From contig JAUNIP010000002.1 in the NCBI GenBank assembly GCA_030523425.1, positions 33,602 through 97,601 on the forward strand: 64,000 nt of DNA, given 5' to 3'. Position 1 is the first letter of the stretch, and every line of letters starts with the position of its first letter. The notes under the pieces are model-generated. The model ran no database searches and was not told the origin of the DNA. It worked only from the letters and a program-made list of their open reading frames with translations. This DNA comes from Coriobacteriia bacterium. GTDB lineage: Bacteria > Actinomycetota > Coriobacteriia > Coriobacteriales > Eggerthellaceae. Made by a program: the position numbers and the translations under genes. Positions 16,815 to 25,946 of the stretch are shown here, piece after piece.

Positions 16815-17221
16815 AAACGTGTCCAACTTGCAATGCAACCTGCTTTGATGACATGCCGGTGTGCTACGGCTGCCTGCACAGCTTCGCAGACGAAGACGCC
16901 GCGCCCGAAGGTGCCACTACAGCTGCCGGATTGCCCAAGCTGCCGGAAAACACCGCCAGCGTTTTGCCGCCCTGCACGCTGCCAGAAGAAGAGTCCGCCG
17001 TGATGGGCGCTCACGCTGCCCGCGAAAAGAGCCCTTCGCGAACGCTTTCTGTCCCCGCCATCACGGTGGTGCCCGAAAAAGGGGCGCATGCCCACAAACT
17101 GGCAACCAGGGAACAAGGACTTGCCCTCAACCAAGAAGGCAATTGGGTGCTGACTGTACAGGTGCCCAAGAACATGGGCACCTTCACCATACGGTGCGAA
17201 AATCCAGCGTTAGCGGGTTAG
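16811..17221 (+). CDS. Zinc-ribbon protein, FHA/pilus-locus associated hypothetical
   Basis: 136 aa. CPTCNATCFDDMPVCYGC near the N-terminus holds two CxxC-like pairs, predicting one zinc ribbon. The middle is a Pro/Ala/Glu-rich linker, and the end (LTVQVPKNMGTFTIRC) is a short beta-rich segment. I know no specific family; the name's FHA remark is only a guess from layout (zinc ribbon plus linker plus beta segment) and should not be relied on. It is coupled to the DUF192 frame by ATGA and converges on the next gene with a 4-bp overlap. Confidence 0.55.
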   Translation: MKTCPTCNATCFDDMPVCYGCLHSFADEDAAPEGATTAAGLPKLPENTASVLPPCTLPEEESAVMGAHAAREKSPSRTLSVPAITVVPEKGAHAHKLATREQGLALNQEGNWVLTVQVPKNMGTFTIRCENPALAG

Positions 17222-17562
17222 CCCAGGTAATGCGTCAGTCGCTCTTCGGCATAAGCCTGCACTTCGGCATTCACCTTGGCGTAGGCTTCCAGCAAGGCCA
17301 TGCCCTCTTCGGTCAGCGTAGACCCGTGGGCGCCGTCGCGGTTCAGCAGCTGAAAGCCCAAGGCCTTTTCGGTGTCTTTCACGATGCGCCAGGCCTTGCT
17401 GTAGGCCATGTGCATGCCTTTTGCAGCGGCGTTAAGCGATCCCGTGTCGCGAACGCCTTGGCACAGCTCGGCCACGCCGCGGCCTAACACCGATCCGCTG
17501 TCGGCTTCGGGGTTCACGATGGACAATCGAATGGCGGGTTTCAGGTAAGAAATATCGTTCAT
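17218..17562 (-). CDS. ModE-like winged-helix transcriptional regulator (N-terminal domain only)
   Basis: 114 aa. The LysR/ModE-type helix-turn-helix is visible in GSLNAAAKGMHMAYSKAWRIV, followed by the wing (LLNRDGAHGSTLTEEG). This matches the N-terminal half of ModE, but the C-terminal molybdate-binding MOP domains are missing, as in many short ModE-like proteins of anaerobes. Ligand and targets are unknown. It lies 39 bp downstream of thrC on the same strand, so it may be cotranscribed. Confidence 0.82.
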   Translation of the reverse strand: MNDISYLKPAIRLSIVNPEADSGSVLGRGVAELCQGVRDTGSLNAAAKGMHMAYSKAWRIVKDTEKALGFQLLNRDGAHGSTLTEEGMALLEAYAKVNAEVQAYAEERLTHYLG

Positions 17563-17601
17563 GGCTCTCTCCTCTGTTTCGAACGGGGCACGCTTTCTGG
17601 T

Positions 17602-19152
17602 TTAAGCTTGTTGCTCCCGTATGAAGGCAATAGTGGCTTGTTGGATGTCTTCGGTAGTGCGATTGATGACGGTGGTGAACCGAATGGGCAGGCTGTCTAG
17701 TTCCGCCAGGCCGGCGGGGATGTGCGAGCATCCGGTTTCTTCGGCTATCAGTTGGTTTAACTGGCAGCCGGAAAGGGCTTCAATCTCCGCCGGCAGGCTT
17801 TCGCCTGGCAAAATGTCGTGCAGCGCGCGATACACATTCACGCCGAACTTGGCCCAGTGCGCGGTACTTGCCACCAACACGGGGTTTTCGCCGCGAAGGT
17901 TTTGCGCCACCTGGTAGGCCACGGCGGAGTGTGGGTCTAGCAGGTAGTTCTTTTCCTGAAGCACCTGCTTGATGGTGGCAAGGCATTGTTCGCTGTTCAC
18001 CGAATCGCTGCGGAACACTTCTTTTACCTTGGCGAAGGTCTCATCGTCAATCTGGAAGCGTTTAAGCTGCTTGAGCTGGGCCATCCATTCGGCGATGGCC
18101 TGCGCGTTGCGGCCGCTCAGCTCGAACAGCTGGCGCTCCAGGTTGGAAGACACCAAAATGTCCATGGAAGGCGAAGGCGTCAGCACGAATTCGCGGTCGG
18201 AAATGTCATAGATGCCGGTGTTGATGAAATCGGTCAGCACGCGGTTGGTGTTGCTGGCGCACAGCAGGGTGCCAATGGGCGTGCCCATCTGCTTGGCATA
18301 ATAGGCGGCCAAGATGTTGCCGAAGTTGCCTGTGGGCACGCACACGTCAAGCGTTTGGCCGGCTTGCAATTTGCCGTCAGCCACCAACTGAGCGTAAGCC
18401 TGCACGTAATACACCACCTGGGGAAGCAAACGCCCCCAGTTGATGGAATTCGCACTGCTGAGCGCTATGCGGAAGTCGTTTTGCAGCGTTTCGGCAAAGT
18501 CGGCGTCGCCAAACACGGCCTTCGCGCCCGTTTGGCAGTCGTCGAAGTTGCCATGCACACCCCACACCTGCACGTTGTTGCCGCGCTGGGTGGCCATCTG
18601 CTTGAATTGGATGTCGGACACGCCACCGTCAGGGTACATAACGCCAATGGACACGCCGGGCACGTCCCGGAAGCCTTCCAGCGCCGCCTTGCCAGTGTCG
18701 CCCGAAGTGGCCACTAGTATCATGAATTCGTGGTCTAGTTCGCCACGGTCACGCAACAGCTGCGCGCTGGCGCTGAAGAAACGCGGCAGGCATTGCAGTG
18801 CCATGTCCTTGAAAGCGCTGGTGGGGCCGTGCCATAGCTCCAAGATGTGCGTGTTTTCGTCCAAGCTGGTAATAGGGCAGATGCTTTCGCTGTCGAACTG
18901 CTTGCCGTAGGCACCCTCCATCAGGGAATCCACCAGTTCATCAGGCATATCAATGTCGAAAGCCTTGTAGATGGTGGCCGCGCGCTGGGCGTAGGGCAGC
19001 TTCGCCAGGTCTAGGATTTCCTGCAGGCTGAAGTGGGGGATGCGTTCGGGCACATACAGACCGCCGCCTGTGGCAAGGCCGTCTACCACAGCTTGCGTGA
19101 AGGGGACAGGCTGGGTGCAGCAGCCGCGCGTATCGATATAGCAATTCGCCAT
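17602..19152 (-). CDS. thrC: Threonine synthase
   Basis: 516 aa PLP enzyme converting O-phosphohomoserine to threonine. The N-terminal domain (GLATGGGLYVPERIP) is typical. The PLP lysine is in HGPTSAFKDMALQ near residue 113, and VATSGDTGKAAL and CVPTGNFGNILAAYYA form the cofactor phosphate loop and glycine region. Length is close to the usual 480-500 for this long type. An AT-rich regulatory region lies upstream. No other threonine pathway gene is in the window. Confidence 0.95.
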   Translation of the reverse strand: MANCYIDTRGCCTQPVPFTQAVVDGLATGGGLYVPERIPHFSLQEILDLAKLPYAQRAATIYKAFDIDMPDELVDSLMEGAYGKQFDSESICPITSLDENTHILELWHGPTSAFKDMALQCLPRFFSASAQLLRDRGELDHEFMILVATSGDTGKAALEGFRDVPGVSIGVMYPDGGVSDIQFKQMATQRGNNVQVWGVHGNFDDCQTGAKAVFGDADFAETLQNDFRIALSSANSINWGRLLPQVVYYVQAYAQLVADGKLQAGQTLDVCVPTGNFGNILAAYYAKQMGTPIGTLLCASNTNRVLTDFINTGIYDISDREFVLTPSPSMDILVSSNLERQLFELSGRNAQAIAEWMAQLKQLKRFQIDDETFAKVKEVFRSDSVNSEQCLATIKQVLQEKNYLLDPHSAVAYQVAQNLRGENPVLVASTAHWAKFGVNVYRALHDILPGESLPAEIEALSGCQLNQLIAEETGCSHIPAGLAELDSLPIRFTTVINRTTEDIQQATIAFIREQQA

Positions 19153-19529
19153 GAAATAAACCTTTCGTTAGATAAATCTAGAGTGAGTATACTAGGTCGA
19201 AAGGAAAAACGATGCTAAAACATTATCTATTTTACAAAAATGAATAATATTCTTGAATAAAGCAACAGAACGTAATTCTGGGATTTGATATTTATTCTTA
19301 GTTAAGAATATTTTTGACAAGTAGCTAAAGTATCACCAGATGAAACAACTAGTTAACGAGAATTATCTTTAATCACGATAATTTCTTGCTTAGAATACAT
19401 AGAGGTTGTTGATTACCTTTGTATGAAATATTCAACTGGTGAATACCCTACCGCCGGACGCCAGTTTGATGCCGCACCGTTTGACCCATGGGTTACCATG
19501 GTTCTACCACGTTTTACGAAAGGAACACC
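19153..19529. promoter_or_regulatory. AT-rich divergent regulatory region between thrC and a hydroxyacid dehydrogenase
   Basis: 377 bp, strikingly AT-rich against about 60% GC around it. A perfect 8-bp inverted repeat (TATTCTTA/TAAGAATA, 19293-19310) lies just before a TTGACA (19314-19319). A second imperfect dyad (AATTATC/GATAATT) is near 19360-19385. No gene is seen. It is likely a divergent promoter with operators; the regulator is not identified. Confidence 0.6.
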
Positions 19530-20492
19530 ATGAACATTGCCATACTTGATGCACAGGCTTTAAACCCCGGAGACTTGGATTGGTCGCCGCTGGAACAGTT
19601 TGGCACTGTGCATGTGTATCCGCTTTCCACCCGCGAACAGCTGCCCGCCCGTGTGCTGCAGGCAGACATCCTTGTGGTCAACAAAATAATTTGCGACAAG
19701 CAGCTGCTTGATTGGGCACCGTCTTGCAAAATGATTGCTGTCACGGCAACAGGCTTCAACATAGTTGACCTGGAAGAATGCGTCCGCCGCGGCATCGTGG
19801 TCAGCAACGTGCCGGCCTATTCCACGCCCGACGTGGTGCAGCACACCTTCGCGCTGCTGTTTGAGCTGGCCCTGCACGTGGGCAAGCACTCCGACCACGT
19901 GATGGCCGGCGGTTGGGCGCAAAGCCCGTGCTTCACGTACAGCCTAACGCCGCTGATGGAGCTTTCGGGCAAAACGCTAGGCATCGTGGGCATGGGGTCT
20001 ATCGGTCAAGCGGTGGCCCAAGCGGCGAAAGCGTTCGGCATGAACGTGGTGTTCAACACGCGCCGCCCCAAGCCCGAATGCGTGGAAGAGGGCATTTCGC
20101 AGGTGGACTTCGACCAGCTGCTGGAAGTTTCCGACGTGGTAACCCTGCATGCCCCCGCCACGCCGCAAACCATAGGCCTGTTCAACGCCGAAACGCTGGC
20201 ACGCATGAAAGACGGCGCCATTTTGCTGAACACTGCGCGCGGTAACTTGGTGGTGGAACAAGACGTGGCCGCCGCGCTGAAAAGCGGCAAACTGGCCGGT
20301 TTCGGCGCCGATGTGGTGGCCACCGAACCCATGGCGGCAGACAACCCACTGCTGGGCTGCCAAGGCTGCAATATAGTCATAACCCCGCACGTGGCCTGGG
20401 CCACCTACGAAGCGCGCGTGCGCTGCATGCAGGTGACGTTGGCTAATGTGAAGGCCTTCGTGGAAGGCAACCCACAAAACGTGGTAGGCTAA
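19530..20492 (+). CDS. D-2-hydroxyacid dehydrogenase (NAD-dependent, glycerate dehydrogenase-like)
   Basis: 320 aa. The NAD fold carries GMGSIGQAVAQAAK. The catalytic set is present: Arg in NTARGNL, then the Glu region (ADVVATEP), and His in ITPHVAWATYE. Family members reduce 2-keto acids such as hydroxypyruvate; the substrate cannot be fixed from sequence. ATG 19530 follows AAAGGAAC and agrees with the usual N-terminus. The gene stands alone, divergent from thrC. Confidence 0.88.
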   Translation: MNIAILDAQALNPGDLDWSPLEQFGTVHVYPLSTREQLPARVLQADILVVNKIICDKQLLDWAPSCKMIAVTATGFNIVDLEECVRRGIVVSNVPAYSTPDVVQHTFALLFELALHVGKHSDHVMAGGWAQSPCFTYSLTPLMELSGKTLGIVGMGSIGQAVAQAAKAFGMNVVFNTRRPKPECVEEGISQVDFDQLLEVSDVVTLHAPATPQTIGLFNAETLARMKDGAILLNTARGNLVVEQDVAAALKSGKLAGFGADVVATEPMAADNPLLGCQGCNIVITPHVAWATYEARVRCMQVTLANVKAFVEGNPQNVVG

Positions 20493-20612
20493 GCCGTGTG
20501 CAGGCGCTTTTCGCACACACCATGATTCGTCTTCCAAGCATTCCAAATCAGGCAAAACCGTGGCTGAAAACGGAGGCTACCGCTGCTGCGGCAATGGTTG
20601 TGATACGGTGGC

Positions 20613-21749
20613 TCACAGGCGCGGGGAATCGCAGGAGCTTATGACGCCGCCGCCTACCACCACGTCTTCCTGATAGAATACGGCGGCCTGTCCGGGAGCG
20701 CAGGCGCGAATGGGTTGGTCGAACAGCAGTGTGGCGTTGGTAGGGCCGGTTTGCGTCAGCAGGGCGGGGGCGGCCTTTTGGCGATAGAACGTTTTGGCCG
20801 TTACGCGCAGCGGGGCATTCAGCTGCGCCACGCTAATCCAGTTCACGTCTTCCACCAGCACGCGGGTGCAGGTGGCTTCTTCAGCCGTGCCTACCACCAG
20901 CTGGTTTGTTTCCAGGTCCTTGCGGCACACGTACAGCGGTTGCGCGGCGGCAATGCCTATGCCTTTGCGCTGGCCAACGGTGTAGCGGTCCAGGCCGGCA
21001 TGCGTGCCCAACACGTTTCCCTGCAGGTCCACGATGGGCCCGGGCTGCAAGGTGCGCCCGGTACGCGCTTCGATGAAGCGCTGGTAGTTGCCGTCGGGCA
21101 CAAAGCAGATGTCTTGGCTTTCAGCCTTCTGGGCGTTTGCGAATCCTGCCGCAGCGGCCACGTCCCTCACCTGCGCTTTCGTGAGTTCGCCTAAGGGGAA
21201 CAGCGTGTGGGCCAGCTGTTCCTGCGTCAGGTTGTACAGCACGTAACTTTGGTCCTTGTCGGCGTCTAAGCCGGTTTTCAGCAGAAAGCGCCCGCGCTGT
21301 TCGTCCCAGCAGCGGCGCGCGTAGTGGCCGGTGGCAAGGTAGTCGCAGTCCAGTTCCGCCCGGCGGCGGTGCAGCGCGGCAAACTTGATGTAGCGGTTGC
21401 AGTCTATGCAGGGGTTAGGCGTGCGTCCCTGCAGGTAGCTTTCGCAAAAGCGGTCTATCACGAAGGTGCCGAAATCGTCGGCGAAGTTGAACACGTAATG
21501 CGGCATGCCCAGCTGGCGCGCCACTGCGCGCGCGTCTTCCACGTCGTCCAGGCTGCAGCAGGCTTGCGTGTCCCCCCCGGACGCAGCCACGTCGTCCCCG
21601 AACAGCTTCAGGGTTACGCCTAGCACCTGGTAGCCAGCGTCTTGCAGCAGCTTGGCGGTCACGCTGGAGTCCACGCCACCGCTCATGGCGGCAATTACGT
21701 GTTCGCTGGCAGGCGGGGCGGCCTGAGGCTGGGGGTCCAAAGCGGCCAC
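20613..21749 (-). CDS. mnmA: tRNA-specific 2-thiouridylase MnmA
   Basis: About 378 aa. Adds sulfur to U34 of Glu, Gln and Lys tRNAs. The PP-loop SGGVDSS activates the uridine with ATP. The catalytic cysteines are near C117 (NPCIDCN) and C215 (DICFVPDG). GHYARR and the RYTVGQRKG region are also characteristic. I prefer the GTG start at 21749, just after the stop of the upstream hydrolase gene, because the longer frame overlaps that gene. An internal ATG (MSGG) would be too late. Confidence 0.93.
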   Translation of the reverse strand: MAALDPQPQAAPPASEHVIAAMSGGVDSSVTAKLLQDAGYQVLGVTLKLFGDDVAASGGDTQACCSLDDVEDARAVARQLGMPHYVFNFADDFGTFVIDRFCESYLQGRTPNPCIDCNRYIKFAALHRRRAELDCDYLATGHYARRCWDEQRGRFLLKTGLDADKDQSYVLYNLTQEQLAHTLFPLGELTKAQVRDVAAAAGFANAQKAESQDICFVPDGNYQRFIEARTGRTLQPGPIVDLQGNVLGTHAGLDRYTVGQRKGIGIAAAQPLYVCRKDLETNQLVVGTAEEATCTRVLVEDVNWISVAQLNAPLRVTAKTFYRQKAAPALLTQTGPTNATLLFDQPIRACAPGQAAVFYQEDVVVGGGVISSCDSPRL

Positions 21750-21757
21750 GGTTACAC

Positions 21758-22810
21758 CTAGCGGGGTTCGCGCAGCGCGGGGTCGTTCCACGCGCGGGCC
21801 CCTTCGCGCACGGGCACCTTGTTAGGCGCCGCCACCACGCAGGCTGTTCCGGCTGCCAGCCGCTCTTCGTAGCGCTGCAGGCTTGCGGCAATAAAGCGTT
21901 TGAACAGCAGCCCCATGCGAATGCGGAAAAATTCCGGGTGCCACTGCACACCCACGAAGAACAGCCGGTCGGGCATTTCCACGGCTTCCACCAGGCCATC
22001 GGTGGCCCATGCGCAAGCACGCAAGCGGGGCGAAACCGTCTTCACGCCTTGGTGATGCATGGAATTCACCGCCAGGTGGTCCGTCTGCAAAATGTCTCCC
22101 AGCACACTTTCGCGGTCTATTGAAACGAAGTGCGAAGGGCATTCGTAGTGGTCTTGCTGCCAATGCTTCAGGTGCGCGGCTTCCGAGCTTTGCATGATGC
22201 CGTATTCCGCCGTGGTGCGCGCCATGTCCAAGCGGTCCTGGGTGCATGAGGGATGGTCGTGCCCGTCGTAGACGCAGCCCGGGCACAAAATGCGCTGCAC
22301 GTCTTCCACGGAAAGCGGCGCGCTCTCCACCGCGCCGGCGGACCCGTCAGGGATATACACGCCTTCCAAAGCCCATTGGTTGCCGCCGATGGAGCTGTAT
22401 TGTTCGGATAAGTCCTGATACAGCGTGCCACCGAAGTGCACGTTGATCATTTGCATGCCGCGGCACACGCCCAACACGGGAATGTCGCAGTCGTAGGCGT
22501 AGTTCAAAATGCGGTCTTCCATGCGGTCGCGCCCAGGCGTCAGCGGTGAAAGCTTTTCGCTGTGGTATGTTTCGCCGTAGCATTCGGGGCTAATGTCGTG
22601 GCCGCCGGTGAACAAAAAGCCGTCAATCTGCGGCAGCAGGTATTCATAGATGCGCACATCGTCGGTCATGGGCAGGATAAGCGGCATGCCGCCCCACTGC
22701 TCGATGGCCTGGCAGTAGTTCTGCTTCAGGCGAAAGATGTCTTCTTCGGGCACGTAACTGGGCACAATGCCAACCAAAGGCACGTGTTGCCCGTTTTCCG
22801 CTTGCTGCAC
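21758..22810 (-). CDS. Class I glutamine amidotransferase-like hydrolase (peptidase C26, gamma-glutamyl hydrolase type)
   Basis: 350 aa. The nucleophile is Cys in VLGVCRGMQMIN, and the His and Glu of the triad are in VQWHPEFF. The start of the domain (VPLVGIVPSY, FTGGHDISPECYGE) matches gamma-glutamyl-gamma-aminobutyrate hydrolases such as PuuD. It is about 100 aa longer than PuuD; an extra segment between GGTLYQDL and the SMHHQGV motif contains several cysteines and histidines. The gene leads a two-gene unit with mnmA. Confidence 0.85.
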   Translation of the reverse strand: MQQAENGQHVPLVGIVPSYVPEEDIFRLKQNYCQAIEQWGGMPLILPMTDDVRIYEYLLPQIDGFLFTGGHDISPECYGETYHSEKLSPLTPGRDRMEDRILNYAYDCDIPVLGVCRGMQMINVHFGGTLYQDLSEQYSSIGGNQWALEGVYIPDGSAGAVESAPLSVEDVQRILCPGCVYDGHDHPSCTQDRLDMARTTAEYGIMQSSEAAHLKHWQQDHYECPSHFVSIDRESVLGDILQTDHLAVNSMHHQGVKTVSPRLRACAWATDGLVEAVEMPDRLFFVGVQWHPEFFRIRMGLLFKRFIAASLQRYEERLAAGTACVVAAPNKVPVREGARAWNDPALREPR

Positions 22811-22921
22811 GCCAACCTCCCTTCAACTGCACGTGAAGGCTACTTTAGCACGCCTGGGGTACTTGAGCGCAGAAAAGACGTGAACGCGTTGCTTGGTTTG
22901 GAGCGGGCGCAGGAAGATGCG

Positions 22922-22978
22922 CCCTGTGCCACCTCGACTGGAGGCCCCGCAGGGCGTTGCGGGTTCGAAGACACAGGG
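22922..22978. other. Three-way-junction-like inverted repeat between genes
   Basis: Within a 215-bp gap, CCCTGTG (22922) pairs with CACAGGG (22972). Inside are two small hairpins (CCTC/GAGG and CCCGCA/TGCGGG). The fold is three-armed and ends in GGGTTCGAAGA, which recalls a tRNA T-arm. It does not make a full tRNA on either strand. No function is assigned. Confidence 0.4.
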
Positions 22979-23025
22979 GAGGGTCCCGAGCGAACGTCGC
23001 GGTACGCGGCTGCTTGTGCGCGTAT

Positions 23026-24396
23026 CTACCCCAAAAACAACTTGATGGCTTGTAGTTTCCAGTCTTTGTAGGGTTGGTTGCGGAAGGGAAGGTCCAGGTA
23101 GTTGTACTTTTGCAGAATGCTCTTCGTGTGGCTGAAGGTTTCGAAGCTGTGCTTGCCGTGGTAGCTGCCCATGCCGGAAGCGCCCACGCCGCCGAAGGCC
23201 ATGCGGCTGGTGGCCAGGTGCACCACGGTGTCGTTGATGCAGCCGCCGCCGAAGGGCACGTAGCGCAGGAAGCGCTGCTGGGTGGCACGATCGTTGCTGA
23301 ACAGGTACAACGCCAGCGGCTTTTCGCGGCTGGTGATGAAATCCTGCGCTTCCTTGATGGTGGTGTAGGTAAGAATAGGTAGCACCGGGCCGAAGATTTC
23401 TTCCTGCATCACGGGGTCTTCGGCGTTCACGTCCACCATGATGGTGGGTTCAATCTGCAGGGTTTCGGCGTTGCCTTTGCCGCCGTAGACCACCTTCTTG
23501 GAGTCAATCAAACCCATCACGCGGTCGAAATGCTTTTGGTTGATCATGTGGCCATAGTTGGGGTTTTCGAAAGCGTTCGCACCGTACATGGTGGCCACTT
23601 CGCGACGCAATTCGGCTACGAACCGGTCCTTCACCAACGCGTCTACCAGCACATAGTCAGGCGCCACGCAGGTTTGTCCCAGGTTCAAAAACTTACCGAA
23701 TGCAATGCGGCTGGCCGCGCGGCGCACGTTGGCGTCCTTGGTGACCACGCACGGGCTTTTGCCGCCAAGCTCTAACGTTACCGGCGTAAGGTTGGCGCTT
23801 GCCTTTTCCATGACCGTGCGGCCTACGGCCACGCTGCCGGTGAAGAAGATGTAGTCCCAGCGCTGCTCAAGCAGCTGCGTGTTTTCCGCGCGGCCGCCTA
23901 ACACCACATCCACGTGCCCGGGGTCGAACACTTCCTTCACCACTTGGGCAATGGCTTCGCTGGTGGCGGGGCTGTAGGCGCTCGGCTTCACCACGCAGCA
24001 GTTTCCGGCGGCAATGGCGCCAATCAGCGGCTCCATGGCCAACATGAAGGGGTAATTCCACGGGCTCATGACCAAGGTGACGCCGTAGGGTTCGGCCACG
24101 GTGAAGTACTTGCTGTGGAAGTTGGCCAAATCGGCGCACACGCGGTGGGGCCGCGCCCATCCGCGCACATGCGCAAGTTGGTAGCTCAGTTCCGAAAGCG
24201 TCAGGCCTATTTCGCACATATAGCTTTCTTGGAAGCTTTTGCCCAGGTCAGCCTGCAGGGCTGCGACAATGTCGGCTTCGTGGCGCTGTATGGCTTCCCG
24301 CAGTTGGCGCAGCTTCTTGCAGCGGAATTCCACGGGGATGGTGGCGCCGGTTTTGAAGTAGTCGCGTTGGCGGCTTACGATGTCTTGGATGTCCAT
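23026..24396 (-). CDS. Aldehyde dehydrogenase (NAD(P)-dependent, class 3-like)
   Basis: 456 aa. Catalytic Glu in LELGGKSP and catalytic Cys in LNLGQTCVAPDY are present. MSPWNYPF is the NAD-site motif, FFTGSVAVG the glycine motif, and EEIFGPVLP the conserved C-terminal region. Short length and the GQTCVAPDY form match the class 3 / fatty-aldehyde type. It sits 43 bp downstream of the iron alcohol dehydrogenase on the same strand, so the pair likely interconverts an alcohol, aldehyde and acid. Confidence 0.93.
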   Translation of the reverse strand: MDIQDIVSRQRDYFKTGATIPVEFRCKKLRQLREAIQRHEADIVAALQADLGKSFQESYMCEIGLTLSELSYQLAHVRGWARPHRVCADLANFHSKYFTVAEPYGVTLVMSPWNYPFMLAMEPLIGAIAAGNCCVVKPSAYSPATSEAIAQVVKEVFDPGHVDVVLGGRAENTQLLEQRWDYIFFTGSVAVGRTVMEKASANLTPVTLELGGKSPCVVTKDANVRRAASRIAFGKFLNLGQTCVAPDYVLVDALVKDRFVAELRREVATMYGANAFENPNYGHMINQKHFDRVMGLIDSKKVVYGGKGNAETLQIEPTIMVDVNAEDPVMQEEIFGPVLPILTYTTIKEAQDFITSREKPLALYLFSNDRATQQRFLRYVPFGGGCINDTVVHLATSRMAFGGVGASGMGSYHGKHSFETFSHTKSILQKYNYLDLPFRNQPYKDWKLQAIKLFLG

Positions 24397-24439
24397 GGGT
24401 TGCTCCTTGTGGGACAGGGTGGGCGGTGCGCCGCGGGCC

Positions 24440-25639
24440 TTATGCCATCACCAGGCGGTAGATGACTTCTAGCTGCTCGGCGGTCATTTCTTTGGGAACA
24501 GGATACAGCGGGTTGGCTTCCTTGGCCGCGCGCTTTGCCATCAGCGGAATGTCTTCGCAGCGAATACCTTCCAACTTGGTGGGAATATCCAGGCTGGCGT
24601 TCAGGTCGCGAAACCACTGGATGTAGATGCGGCTGGCTTCGGCGTCCGACGCGGCTGCGGGCGCCACGCCGCTTTCGCGTGCCAGCGCGCCCAGGCGTTT
24701 GTGGCAGCTTGTGCCGTACAGGTCCAACACGTACGGGCAGATGACCGCATTGGCCAGCCCGTGCGGTATGCCATATTGCCCGCCTAGGGAATGCGCCACG
24801 GCGTGCACGTACCCCACGTAGGACTTGCTGAAGGCCATGCCTGCGCGGTTGGCGGCGCGTAGCATGTGCGCGCGGGCTTCCACGTCAGACCCGTCGTCAT
24901 AGGCGCGCTTCAAAAACAGGCGAATGAGCGTGACGGCTTCCACGGCGGCCGCGCGCGTTTCGGCCGTGGTGCTGCGCCCTATGTAGGCTTCCGTGGCGTG
25001 CACCAGGGCGTCTATGCCGGTGGTGCTGGTGATGTGCTTGGGCAGCCCCACGGTGGTGCGGTAGTCCAGGCATGCGTAGTGGGGGATAAGCGGGAAACTG
25101 TTGATAGGGTACTTGTAGTGCGTTTCGCCGTCGGTGATGACGGCCGCTAAGGTGGTTTCGCTGCCGGTGCCGGCGGTGGTGGGAATGGCCACGAACAGCG
25201 GCAATGGGTGCAGCACTTTCAGGATGCCGCGCATTTGCTGCACCGACTGCCACGGCTGCACCAGCCGCGCGCCGCACGCTTTCGCGCAGTCCATGGCGCT
25301 GCCGCCGCCGAAGGCTATCAGGCAGTCGCAGTTGTTTTCCAGGTACTGCGCGCGGGCGTCCTCCACGTTTTGGATGGTGGGGTTCGGCACCGTTTCGTCG
25401 AAGATCACGTAGTCCATTTGGCGCTCCACCAGCGCTTCTTTCAGGCCGTCTATCAGGCCCAATTCGTGGATGCTTTTGTCGGTGACTATCAGCGGGCACG
25501 TTTTGCCCTTCTGCACCAGCAAATCGGCGGTTTCTTCCACGCTGGCAAGTGTTTCGGGGTCGCGGTAGGGCAGCACGGGAAGGGCCGCGCGAAATACCGT
25601 TTGATACGTGCGGCAGAACAAGGTTTTCGGTGCGTTCAT
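24440..25639 (-). CDS. Iron-containing alcohol dehydrogenase
   Basis: 399 aa, group III alcohol dehydrogenase. GGGSAMDCAK forms the nucleotide site, PTTAGTGSETT is the family motif, and the metal ligands are the Asp in TGIDALVHATEA and His residues in HAVAHSLGGQYGIPHG. ATG 25639 has AGGAG eight bases before it; a longer open frame upstream has no such site. It is the first gene of the ADH-ALDH unit. The physiological substrate is unknown. Confidence 0.93.
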   Translation of the reverse strand: MNAPKTLFCRTYQTVFRAALPVLPYRDPETLASVEETADLLVQKGKTCPLIVTDKSIHELGLIDGLKEALVERQMDYVIFDETVPNPTIQNVEDARAQYLENNCDCLIAFGGGSAMDCAKACGARLVQPWQSVQQMRGILKVLHPLPLFVAIPTTAGTGSETTLAAVITDGETHYKYPINSFPLIPHYACLDYRTTVGLPKHITSTTGIDALVHATEAYIGRSTTAETRAAAVEAVTLIRLFLKRAYDDGSDVEARAHMLRAANRAGMAFSKSYVGYVHAVAHSLGGQYGIPHGLANAVICPYVLDLYGTSCHKRLGALARESGVAPAAASDAEASRIYIQWFRDLNASLDIPTKLEGIRCEDIPLMAKRAAKEANPLYPVPKEMTAEQLEVIYRLVMA

Positions 25640-25946
25640 AAGGCTCCTGGATGTGTGTAGCAAGGGCGGGTTGTACGTTTGTGTAGCGCGGTTATGGTAG
25701 CGGAAAAGCGCGCGCAAGGTCATTGATTTAAACAAACGGTTACGTCTGTGGTCTTGTTTGCTCGGCGAAACAGGGGCATGTTTGAAAGCCAAAAGAGGGC
25801 GCATGCTTGCCTGCGTCTTGCAGACGCGGTGCAGGCTGGGCCATCACTTGTGTGGTATTCGTTTAGTCTTTAGTTTTGTCTGGCGTTTTGCGTAGTATCC
25901 TGCAAGGAAACAACACGCCTGTAAGCACTGTGGAAACGGAGCCCCC
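25640..25946. promoter_or_regulatory. Divergent intergenic region, ADH operon / macrodomain gene
   Basis: 307 bp with no credible gene. It should hold both promoters. I see a TAGTAT box at 25893-25898 but no well-spaced -35 partner, and no convincing operator. Confidence 0.4.

Noticed and set aside
25640..25804. N-terminal extension of the iron alcohol dehydrogenase
   Set aside because: There is no ribosome site, and the normal N-terminus begins at 25639 after AGGAG.
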